From NCBI GenBank assembly GCA_023269825.1, contig JAGDWI010000001.1:1-56491 (forward strand): 56,491 nt of DNA, read 5' to 3'. Positions 26,480-33,920 of this stretch are shown one piece after another. This DNA is from Desulfurococcaceae archaeon (GTDB lineage: Archaea; Thermoproteota; Thermoprotei_A; Sulfolobales; Desulfurococcaceae). Below the pieces are notes generated by a model. It saw only the letters and a list, made by a program, of their open reading frames with translations, was not told the origin of the DNA and made no database searches. Numbering within the stretch: the first letter of the stretch is position 1; each line of letters starts with the position of its first letter. The position numbers and the translations under genes were made by a program.

Positions 26480-27619
26480 TTATCCAACAACGGCTAGTTC
26501 TTTCACAAGTTTTCCTTCTTTAAACCGAGTGAGCGTTAAATTATTCGCAATACTTATTCTTGGTTTGCCCTCGAGGACCCAGTCTGCTATAATTATACCC
26601 GTAGCTGGAGCCATCATCATTCCATGTCCACTGAAACCCGTTGCAACGTATAAATTACTGTATGGCTCTACGGGTCCATATATTGGGTGATGATCAGGGG
26701 TCATATCGTAATACCCCATCCAATATCTCTCAATGTTCACGAGAGATAAGAAAGGCAGTAGCTCATATAGTGGTTTAATTACTAGGTGAAAAGCGTCGAA
26801 TCTATGGGAATTTAGGGGTAACCCTGGAGAATCCGCTATATCTCTAGCCAATATTAATGAGCCATGTTCTGTTTGAGTTATGTGCGGGGATCCAGGTGTA
26901 TCCCAGTCGATTATTAAAGCCGGCTTTATTACCTCGGAATAAGGCTCTGTTACAATGGGATGTCTTGGCATGGGATCTATTGGTAGCCTGACTCCAATAC
27001 TACTGAGTATCTCCCTAGATCCTTCCGCTGCAGCCACTATGAATACATCAGCTTCTAAGATCCCTCGCGAAGTCTTAACAGATCTTATTTTCTCACTGTC
27101 AGAGATCAGTTTCTCGGCCTTCGTGTAATTCAGGAATTTCACGCCTCGTTTCCTTAATTCAAGGTAGAGCTTAGTGAAAACTTCTAGTATATCCATTCTA
27201 CCCGCCGTAGGATCAAACATTGCCCCGGAAATAATGTTTATGTTAAGCTTGGGCTCAACGCTTTTCACTTCACTTGGCTCAAGTACTCTTGATGGAACCC
27301 CGTATTGATTGTGAAAGGATGCGAGTTTTTTGAATGTTTCAACGGTTTCATCTCTCCTGGCAACCCAGAGGTAACCATTTTGCTTTAACTTAAAACCAAG
27401 TTTTCTGCTTAGTTTAATCCATTCTTCAATACTTTTTTTCATTAAAATAACGTGTTCTACGGAAGTAAAAGATGATCTAAAACAACCCATGTTTCTAAAT
27501 GTTGCACCGCATCCGGGATAACTAGAATCCACTATAGTGATGTCTCTGACTCCGCGGTTTAGCAACTCGTATGCAATAAATACTCCGCTTATTCCTCCTC
27601 CAATCACGACTACTCTCAA
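26480..27619 (-). CDS. pdhB: FAD-dependent oxidoreductase, probable L-proline dehydrogenase beta subunit
   Basis: 379 residues of the D-amino-acid oxidase/glycine oxidase fold. The FAD-binding G-G-G-I-S-G is at residues 7-12, and the C-terminal G-F-S-G-H-G-M-M-M-A-P closes the FAD site. In the archaeal dye-linked L-proline dehydrogenase this subunit oxidises proline to pyrroline-5-carboxylate. It is last in a four-gene unit whose order matches pdhA-pdhF-pdhX-pdhB, and it overlaps pdhX by 4 bases. Another amino acid substrate (sarcosine, D-amino acids) is possible; family and operon order make proline the first guess. Confidence 0.75.
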   Translation of the reverse strand: MRVVVIGGGISGVFIAYELLNRGVRDITIVDSSYPGCGATFRNMGCFRSSFTSVEHVILMKKSIEEWIKLSRKLGFKLKQNGYLWVARRDETVETFKKLASFHNQYGVPSRVLEPSEVKSVEPKLNINIISGAMFDPTAGRMDILEVFTKLYLELRKRGVKFLNYTKAEKLISDSEKIRSVKTSRGILEADVFIVAAAEGSREILSSIGVRLPIDPMPRHPIVTEPYSEVIKPALIIDWDTPGSPHITQTEHGSLILARDIADSPGLPLNSHRFDAFHLVIKPLYELLPFLSLVNIERYWMGYYDMTPDHHPIYGPVEPYSNLYVATGFSGHGMMMAPATGIIIADWVLEGKPRISIANNLTLTRFKEGKLVKELAVVG

Positions 27620-27897
27620 CTATTATCACCATGAATAAAGTACTTTGAGGACACGGGTATAATCGGGGGTCTAATACGGTAGTTTCTCAAAACATCCTCA
27701 ATACTTAAACCTTTCTCCTTAGCAAATATCCTGGCTGCGATCATTATACAGCTCCTGCCTTGACACGGCCCAAAACCTATCTTCAAGTATTTTCTAAGTA
27801 GTTCAAAGTCGTCTATTCCTTCATGGATTGCTGTTAAGACATCATCTAATGTAACATCATTGCATCTGCAGATAATCACTGTTTTTTCTCCACCCAT
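27616..27897 (-). CDS. pdhX: BFD-like [2Fe-2S] subunit, probable L-proline dehydrogenase delta
   Basis: 93 residues. A BFD-type [2Fe-2S] domain has I-C-R-C-N-D-V near residue 10 and G-F-G-P-C-Q-G-R-S-C near 41-50: four Cys at the right spacing. In the four-subunit complexes the small protein passes electrons between the flavin subunits. It overlaps the genes on both sides (22 and 4 bases), so translation of the unit is coupled. Confidence 0.78.
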   Translation of the reverse strand: MGGEKTVIICRCNDVTLDDVLTAIHEGIDDFELLRKYLKIGFGPCQGRSCIMIAARIFAKEKGLSIEDVLRNYRIRPPIIPVSSKYFIHGDNS

Positions 27898-28373
27898 ATC
27901 GCTCTCACCTCTAATCCGAGGCCTTTTGGAACACGAACAGTGACAACACGTGTTTTATTCTTCTCCCACAAACGTACAACTACTCCTTCTCCTACACATT
28001 CCCCTCTTCTATTCAATAAAGTCACGGTTTCACCTAATCTAGGTACCGGCAAGAACTCGTGGGGGAGTGTAACGTAATCATAATCATTTCTCGACAAATC
28101 GACTACGAACGCCGCTAATCCAGGGCAAACTGCTACACATAGTCCGCAACCAGTACACTTATCCCAGTCAACTCTCGGTATATCTGTTATTTTATCCATT
28201 TTAATGGCCTTTAAGCCACAGTAAGGAACACATATATTGCATGGTATTTGCTCAGGGCACTCTAATATGGCTACAGGCCCCTTCTTTAACCTTTCCTCTG
28301 GTGGCAATAAGCCGAGTTCTTTTAGCTCACGCAATTCAATAACGCCCGTTAACCGGAATTTCACGGTATTCAC
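27876..28373 (-). CDS. pdhF: 4Fe-4S ferredoxin-domain subunit, probable L-proline dehydrogenase gamma
   Basis: 165 residues. The first half has E-C-P-E-Q-I-P-C-N-I-C-V-P-Y-C and the second motif C-T-G-C-G-L-C-V-A-V-C-P, so two cluster-binding sites are plausible. The C-terminal ~70 residues form a basic beta-rich domain that I do not recognise. Size and position match the gamma subunit of the archaeal four-subunit dye-linked dehydrogenase. It starts 6 bases after the alpha gene ends. Confidence 0.75.
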   Translation of the reverse strand: MNTVKFRLTGVIELRELKELGLLPPEERLKKGPVAILECPEQIPCNICVPYCGLKAIKMDKITDIPRVDWDKCTGCGLCVAVCPGLAAFVVDLSRNDYDYVTLPHEFLPVPRLGETVTLLNRRGECVGEGVVVRLWEKNKTRVVTVRVPKGLGLEVRAIWVEKKQ

Positions 28374-28379
28374 TTCTTA

Positions 28380-29810
28380 TCACCCGAATGAAATAGGGGA
28401 GGGGAATTTCTTCCTGAAATCCTCGAGTTCTTCACGTGGCACTGTCGCCTGTTCTTTGCCTCTACGAGCTCTAGTTAGTAACGGTGAACTCCTGTATTCA
28501 TCCCATAGAAATCTCAGTGTTTTCTCCAATGTGCTTGAAGCATTCTCGGCTCTGGATCCATCACATAGTTTCGAAACAATGGATAACGCAGCTATTTTAC
28601 CCTCTAATATAGCAGTGGTTGCTTCCTCTATGCCTGAAGAGTCTCCTGCTACGTACATGTTGACAACGGTTGTCTCGAGATCGCGTGTTCTTATGGGTAC
28701 TAGTCCACCTAGCTCCGGGATATATTTCATTACAGCACCTGCTTGTGCGTGTAATCTCGCATCGGGTTCAAGGCCTACAGCCAATAGAACTAAGTCGACA
28801 TCGAATTCTTTCTCGGACCCCGGTACAAAATTAAGCTTGTCATCCACGGCTGCAACCACTGCTTTTTGAACTCGTGGATTTCCTTCCACATACTTTAAAG
28901 CGTGCCTAGTGAAAACTGGAACTCCGTACCTACGTATTTTAGCTGCATGAACAAACCAGCCCCCTATTTCACTTAAAATTTCAACCACGCCTTTCACTTC
29001 TACACCGGATTGTAGGAGCTGGTAAGAGATTATTAAGCCCACATTACCAGAACCAATAACTATGGATTTTTCACCGGGTTTAACACCGAACTCGTTCATT
29101 ATGGTTTGCGCGCCTCCCGCACCTATGACACCTGGGAGATCATTGTTTTGGAAATCTAGATATCGTTCTTGGGCACCAGTTGCAGCAATAACTGCTCTAG
29201 GTTTAATTATATAGTGTTTACTCTCATTGATAGCTCCCACGACTCCGCCTCTGAAAACTCCATAGACTACTGTATTAGTTAATACTTGAACGTTTCTTAA
29301 CTCGCTGATTTTTCTGGAGTATTCTTCAGCTATTTGGAAACCACGCATACCTCCGAAAAGCTCTACGTTACCGAAAAACTTATGCGTTTGCTTAAGTAAT
29401 TGACCCCCTAGTTTAAAGTGCTCATCTACTAAAACAACGTTTAATCCATAGTTCGAAGCAGTCAAAGCGGCTTCTAAACCAGCTGGTCCTCCACCAATTA
29501 TTAACAAGTCGGGGTTTAACTCCACGATTTCCGAGTGCTTGTCCATTAGATGTATTGCCTCGGGAGCAACCCATCCTCTTTGTCTTTCAACTTTTAAACC
29601 GTCTTTAACGGGTATTCTACAGGATTTCACGTTAGGTAAACCATTTATTGACATAAAACAGTTACTACACTTACCGATCATGCAGAATGGTCCACGAGGC
29701 CTCTTCAACTTATGGCTCCAGGAAAACACATCGACTCCTAGAGCATATAAAGCCACCGCAACACTTTCTCCTTCATAAGCTTCAACAGGTACTCCTTCAA
29801 AATCAAACAC
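28380..29810 (-). CDS. pdhA: FAD/NAD(P)-binding oxidoreductase with N-terminal 2Fe-2S domain, probable L-proline dehydrogenase alpha
   Basis: At least 476 residues. The N-terminal ~95 residues have the C-M-I-G-K-C-S-N-C-F motif of a ferredoxin-like [2Fe-2S] domain. Then come two Rossmann motifs (I-I-G-G-G-P-A-G-L-E near 105-114 and V-I-G-S-G-N-V-G-L-I). The family N terminus (D-R-R-I-Y-D-H-P-I-L-T-F) continues upstream to ~29870 with no ATG/GTG/TTG in that frame. An ATG at 29878 behind GGTGAT is one frame off, so a 1-base shift in the first codons is likely. Alternatively translation begins at GTG 29810 and the first strand is lost. Confidence 0.72.
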   Translation of the reverse strand: MFDFEGVPVEAYEGESVAVALYALGVDVFSWSHKLKRPRGPFCMIGKCSNCFMSINGLPNVKSCRIPVKDGLKVERQRGWVAPEAIHLMDKHSEIVELNPDLLIIGGGPAGLEAALTASNYGLNVVLVDEHFKLGGQLLKQTHKFFGNVELFGGMRGFQIAEEYSRKISELRNVQVLTNTVVYGVFRGGVVGAINESKHYIIKPRAVIAATGAQERYLDFQNNDLPGVIGAGGAQTIMNEFGVKPGEKSIVIGSGNVGLIISYQLLQSGVEVKGVVEILSEIGGWFVHAAKIRRYGVPVFTRHALKYVEGNPRVQKAVVAAVDDKLNFVPGSEKEFDVDLVLLAVGLEPDARLHAQAGAVMKYIPELGGLVPIRTRDLETTVVNMYVAGDSSGIEEATTAILEGKIAALSIVSKLCDGSRAENASSTLEKTLRFLWDEYRSSPLLTRARRGKEQATVPREELEDFRKKFPSPISFG

Positions 29811-29878
29811 TAGTTTCCTACCACGGTGAAAAGTGAGAATTGGGTGATCATAAATTCTTCTATCAATTGGCGAATCAT

Positions 29879-30306
29879 ATCACCTCATGTTCCAGGTCTA
29901 GAATTAATTCCGTTGATTTAATAAGCATTAACCTAGAGGATAAATAGTCGCACTCTTCACTCATCTTATTTCAAAAAACTAAGCTATTACATGGTTTAAC
30001 CATGAAAAACACCTATATGCATGGCTTCGTAGTTTAGCATCGCATCTTCTCAAGGTTTTAAGAAGTCCCGCTAATGATATTTGACGATATCTGTGAATTA
30101 CTGTATTTCTGTTAGCGTGGTTGGGTCTCGGTGTGAGTTCATTTGCTTAAATCAGCGTCATGGGCTCCAGCTAATTCCTACGCCACCGGGTCTTCATCTA
30201 GTCTCTACGTTACCTCAGTGGGATCATTTGGGAAGTCGTATTAGGAGTAGTAATTAACAATACTCCACAACATCAGGTACTCAAAAGTATTCACAGATAC
30301 CTAAAC
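29879..30306. other. Intergenic region
   Basis: About 430 bases between minus-strand units. It holds a locally G+C-richer part (30115-30200) whose reverse strand has a partial box C (GATGA) and a CTGA 37 bases later, but C' and D' are poor, so I do not call an sRNA. No open frame with coding look and no tRNA was found. Confidence 0.45.
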
Positions 30307-30579
30307 TTATCGATAAATCTGTAACAGCCTTGCAAGAGAGTAACTGCGTGAAAACTCTTCCAGTTTTACAGTGTAAAGACCTACTATGTCATTGATTAGA
30401 TCACTAGGCAATCTCTTCGCGTACAATAATACTCTGAGTTTCCGCGCATTGAATCGACTCCACATAAATAATTTTACTTTCACATAGAAAAACCATGATA
30501 GTAAACGCAGCAATGTGAGTAAAATGAGGAGGGAAAACCAGAGAATTATTAGAACATTGATAAGACTCTTAGTTTTCAT
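30307..30579 (-). CDS. Small membrane protein
   Basis: 90 residues. An N-terminal hydrophobic helix (residues ~7-33) is followed by a strongly basic, Arg/Leu-rich tail. I do not recognise the family. It starts two bases after the stop of the upstream gene, so it is coupled to that winged-helix-like protein. Confidence 0.6.
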   Translation of the reverse strand: MKTKSLINVLIILWFSLLILLTLLRLLSWFFYVKVKLFMWSRFNARKLRVLLYAKRLPSDLINDIVGLYTVKLEEFSRSYSLARLLQIYR

Positions 30580-30581
30580 AA

Positions 30582-31025
30582 TTATTCCTTTTCAACGCAT
30601 TCTTTTAACATGTATTTAGGCCTTTTCTCTGATCCAGTGTTAATTACGATATTCATTGCTTCGAGTATTCTTAGCTTCTGCGAAATTATGCGTCTAGATC
30701 CCTTGCCCCTTATTCTTTTAACTTCCCTATATATACTCATAATTGAGAGTTTCTGGCAACTGGATAATACTTGAATTATGGTTTTCGAAATGGGATCTAA
30801 TCCCTTGAACTTGGTCAGTAACTTGAGGACTCTAAGCGTTGATTCATAAGCAATTTGAAAAGTAGTTGTTGACATAATTAAACTCGCAGCTGGGTTAATA
30901 TCGCTATTAGTACCGATAGCCTTAGAGATTACCTTCTCTAATTCACTGAGTTTTCTAAGCAGTAAGTCGAGTTTAAAAACCAGTTCCTCGAGTAATGAGA
31001 GATCATCACCTTTTCCATTACCCAA
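30582..31025 (-). CDS. Hypothetical protein with winged-helix-like C terminus
   Basis: 147 residues. The first ~50 form an amphipathic Leu-rich helix. The last ~75 (I-S-K-T-I-I-Q-V-L onward, with M-S-I-Y-R-E-V-K-R-I-R-G-K-G-S-R-R) look like a winged helix with a basic recognition helix, so DNA binding is plausible. The start is TTG 31025. It lies in the middle of a three-gene unit of unknown role. Confidence 0.55.
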   Translation of the reverse strand: MGNGKGDDLSLLEELVFKLDLLLRKLSELEKVISKAIGTNSDINPAASLIMSTTTFQIAYESTLRVLKLLTKFKGLDPISKTIIQVLSSCQKLSIMSIYREVKRIRGKGSRRIISQKLRILEAMNIVINTGSEKRPKYMLKECVEKE

Positions 31026-31057
31026 TGATCACTACCTTAGCTTTTACTCTGTTTTAT

Positions 31058-31591
31058 TCAATGATTGTTTTCGGGTTTTTCTTCGCCTTTTTTATTGATT
31101 TCACCATGTTTCTTTTTGCCAATAGATGGTGAAATTTCTAATCCCGAGAAGATGTTCTTGAGGAGACTTGATAAATCTGGAGCAGATTCAAGCAATTTTC
31201 TAACATATTCTTTCACTATTTCATTTATCATTTGATCAGGCATACCGGTCTTCTTGAGGTTTTCATAGAGTGAAGCAATGTTTTCACCGAGCTTTTTACC
31301 GTCAAGGAACTCGGTTAGTTTTCCGAGGGCTGTATCTAAGATATCTTTCATCGTTGAACCGAGGTCCTTAAGGAATGGTGCGACAACTCCGAGTACTTCT
31401 CGTAATTCCTCGGTATCAGATTTCTTACCCGATATTTCAACGATAACGTCTTCGGCATTCTCCACTAAATCTTCGAGTTTCCCAATGATATTCTCTTTAC
31501 CCTGTAGATCTGATTTTTCGAGCCTCTCAATTAGCTTTTCAATCTCCTCTATGATTTCTTCCAATTTTCTTACACGTATATCTGAACTCAT
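31058..31591 (-). CDS. Coiled-coil protein of unknown function
   Basis: About 177 residues from ATG 31591, which I prefer; an upstream TTG would add 33 residues of poor quality. Residues ~5-60 and 80-140 are long acidic/basic heptad helices rich in Glu, Lys and Leu, and the tail is Lys-rich and disordered. There is no enzyme motif. Being followed by a winged-helix-like and a membrane protein, it may be part of a membrane-linked regulator, which is inference. Confidence 0.55.
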   Translation of the reverse strand: MSSDIRVRKLEEIIEEIEKLIERLEKSDLQGKENIIGKLEDLVENAEDVIVEISGKKSDTEELREVLGVVAPFLKDLGSTMKDILDTALGKLTEFLDGKKLGENIASLYENLKKTGMPDQMINEIVKEYVRKLLESAPDLSSLLKNIFSGLEISPSIGKKKHGEINKKGEEKPENNH

Positions 31592-31826
31592 AGTTACCAC
31601 ACACTTTAATGATATATTGTCCACGTATTTATTCACACGATTTAATCCGTGGTCAATTATTCTGAGTAAAGTGAGCAATGAACAGTCCACGTACCCAATA
31701 ATAAGTAAATATCTCTTACAGTAACCGAGGTCTCGCTCTATGCATGTTGAATAATTGAAATTCTGTAACTTAAAAGTTGCTTGATGTATTGATTATTTAA
31801 CAACCATCAATCTGTATATTCTACTT

Positions 31827-31880
31827 AATCAGTGATCGAGGGCCTCTTCACCCTTCAGGCAAACCCTGCCTACATCACCT
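31827..31880 (-). ncRNA. C/D-box guide sRNA
   Basis: On the minus strand: box C GTGATGT (31878-31872), a 13-base guide, D' CTGA (31858-31855), a 3-base spacer, C' GTGAAGA (31851-31845), a 12-base guide and box D CTGA (31832-31829). All four boxes are at archaeal spacing and D and D' are perfect. By the D+5 rule predicted targets are a C in UGAU-C-GAGGGCC and an A in GCAA-A-CCCUGCCU. The G+C-rich RNA stands out in an A+T-rich gap and has a TATA element. Confidence 0.82.
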
Positions 31881-31902
31881 ATTTAACTATTAAGATATCC
31901 CG

Positions 31903-31913
31903 CTTATATTTTC
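31903..31913 (-). promoter_or_regulatory. TATA element of the C/D-box sRNA
   Basis: The minus-strand sequence GAAAATATAAG lies about 24-30 bases before box C of the sRNA at 31827-31880. This spacing puts the transcript start within a few bases of the first box. The same AAATATAAGC text lies 26 bases before the first box of the sRNA at 2100-2156. Confidence 0.6.
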
Positions 31914-32076
31914 TATTTAATCTATCTATGAGATGCAGATAATTCATGGTTTTACTGGTGGAACTCCAATCACATATTCTCTAGAGTTATCTAATTAGAT
32001 TTATTGAATAACGTTGATTTTCACACTTAATTCATTAATGAAATTGGAGCTATCACTACGCGAGTCAACGCAGGAC

Positions 32077-32952
32077 TCATAATTCGTGTTGTTCTCCTTT
32101 AAGTCTCGGGTTTAGTTCTCTTTCAAGAGCTCTCCCAGTCATCATGAGAGCAAGCGATAACATAACTAGTAGGAAACCGGGCGGAATGAAATACCACCAT
32201 TTACCAGATGCTAAGGAACCTGAAACATATGCGTAATATAGAATTGTCCCTAAGTTTAGTTCCTCAACGGATCCTACTCCCATGAATACTAACGCAGCAT
32301 ATGAAAATATAGCGTTTGGTATTGATAAAATAGTTAAAGCTAGTGTCATTGGGATAACGGATGGAAATATGTGTTTACGAATAATCCTTAGATCCGAGGC
32401 TCCCAGTGCTTTAGCCGCCTGCACGAATGGTAATTCCTTGACTGATAGAACAATAGATCTTATTACTCTCGCTATTGGGGCCCAGCTAAGTAATGCTATT
32501 ATGAGGATCACTGATAATATTCCTGACGCAAAAATGGAGCCCATGACTATCATTAATACAATAGCTGGTATCGCGATTAAGAAATCTACTACTCTTGAAA
32601 TAACCCAGTCTATTAAGCCATTGTAATAACCGGAGATTATTCCCATTAGTAAACCTATTATTGACGCCAAGATAGCTGATAGTAATCCCACGAGTAGAGT
32701 TGATTTTAAAGCGTAGAGATTCAAGGAGAGAAGGTCTCTTCCCATTTCATCTGTTCCAAGTAAGTGTTTAATAGAGGGTGGTTTAAGTATGCTGGAGGTG
32801 TCTGTATCGTATACCCCATATGGAGCTATATACGGTGCCGTTAAAGCTAAGATTACGAATAATGCAGTTATCGCTAAACCTGCTTTCATGTCGCTGTTTC
32901 CTTTGATAATGTAGGCTATTGATTTATAGTATGAATTATTGGCTTTTCTCAA
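32077..32952 (-). CDS. dppC: Peptide/oligopeptide ABC transporter permease (DppC-like)
   Basis: 291 residues, about six membrane helices. A cytoplasmic N terminus precedes the first helix and the L-L-G-T-D-E-M-G-R-D-L-L loop typical of DppC. The EAA loop is A-K-A-L-G-A-S-D-L-R-I-I-R-K-H. It pairs with the upstream DppB-like gene, overlapping it by 4 bases. No ATPase genes lie in the window, so these must be encoded elsewhere. Confidence 0.9.
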   Translation of the reverse strand: MRKANNSYYKSIAYIIKGNSDMKAGLAITALFVILALTAPYIAPYGVYDTDTSSILKPPSIKHLLGTDEMGRDLLSLNLYALKSTLLVGLLSAILASIIGLLMGIISGYYNGLIDWVISRVVDFLIAIPAIVLMIVMGSIFASGILSVILIIALLSWAPIARVIRSIVLSVKELPFVQAAKALGASDLRIIRKHIFPSVIPMTLALTILSIPNAIFSYAALVFMGVGSVEELNLGTILYYAYVSGSLASGKWWYFIPPGFLLVMLSLALMMTGRALERELNPRLKGEQHEL

Positions 32953-33914
32953 CTTGTTCTCACCCTGGGGTCCAGTACGCCGTATAATAGATCAGCAATC
33001 ATATTAGCTAACACAACTGATACTGAGATAACTAGGAAAGAGCCCTGTAGAAGAGGATAGTCTCTATTTATGACAGCATCATATATTAGTCTCCCAACTC
33101 CGGGCCAAGCGAAAACGGTCTCGGTTAAAACTGCTCCAGCTACAGAGGTACCTATAGCTATTGCGCTCATGCTCAGAATAGGTAAAGATACGTTTTTCAA
33201 CAGGATCTTCAGGAATATTCTTTTCTCGGAGAAACCCATTGCGTAACTCGCTTTCACGAAATCCTCGGTGGAAATATCTACGAGGGCCGACCTTATGATC
33301 ACGGTGAAACTACCATAACTAACCAATGTAAGAGTTATAAATGGTAGAGTCATGTGGGAGAATAAGTCGAGTAATCTATCAATGTATGAACCGTATTGGA
33401 CTCCATAATTATACATACCTGTGACAGGTAGCTTCAAGTAAGTTATTGAGAGTATGATTAGTAAACCACCCAGCCAGTACGTAGGCAGAGTATATAGTAC
33501 CAGTGACGTACTCGTAATAATTTTATCTATTGCTTTATTGTTTTTCCACGCGGATATGCTTCCAGTGACTACTCCTAGTAGTATTGCGCAGAGTGTTGAA
33601 GGTATAAGTAGTATGAGCGTATTTACCAATCGTTCAATCAGAATTCCATTAACTGGTTGCTTATAGTAAAATGATATTCCCAGGTTTCCCCTAAAGGCAT
33701 TTAAGAGATATATGAAATACTGCTCCCATAATGGTTTATTCAACCCGAATTCTCGCATTAGGTAATCTATTTGTTCACGCGTTAACCGGGGATCTCTAAA
33801 CATGAGCGACACGGGATCCCCGGGTAGAAGCCTAAACATTATGAAGGCTAAAGTGAATATGAGTAGGATTGAGGCGAGAGTTGAAAAAAGTTTTCTTAGA
33901 ATATAAGAGAACAA
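32949..33914 (-). CDS. dppB: Peptide/oligopeptide ABC transporter permease (DppB-like)
   Basis: 321 residues. The N terminus has the family L-P-G-D-P-V-x-L-M-F motif between helices 1 and 2, then about five more helices and the EAA loop (A-S-Y-A-M-G-F-S-E-K-R-I-F). The T-E-T-V-F-A-W-P-G-V-G-R motif near the end is standard for DppB. It forms the import channel with DppC. Confidence 0.92.
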   Translation of the reverse strand: MFSYILRKLFSTLASILLIFTLAFIMFRLLPGDPVSLMFRDPRLTREQIDYLMREFGLNKPLWEQYFIYLLNAFRGNLGISFYYKQPVNGILIERLVNTLILLIPSTLCAILLGVVTGSISAWKNNKAIDKIITSTSLVLYTLPTYWLGGLLIILSITYLKLPVTGMYNYGVQYGSYIDRLLDLFSHMTLPFITLTLVSYGSFTVIIRSALVDISTEDFVKASYAMGFSEKRIFLKILLKNVSLPILSMSAIAIGTSVAGAVLTETVFAWPGVGRLIYDAVINRDYPLLQGSFLVISVSVVLANMIADLLYGVLDPRVRTS

Positions 33915-33920
33915 TTGGAC

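Larger units (their letters stand above)
31592..32076. other. Intergenic region with an sRNA
   Basis: About 485 bases between two minus-strand units. It holds the C/D-box sRNA at 31827-31880 with its TATA element; the rest is A+T-rich and I see nothing else in it. The sequence downstream of the sRNA (towards 31592) has no T-run that would make a clear terminator. Confidence 0.5.

Noticed and set aside
28237-28869. 210-codon plus-strand frame over the dehydrogenase alpha and 4Fe-4S genes
   Set aside because: It is opposite two well-supported genes and has no family features.
30130-30205. Possible C/D-box sRNA on the minus strand
   Set aside because: A GATGA and a CTGA stand 37 bases apart, but the C box lacks its first bases and no good D' or C' is present.
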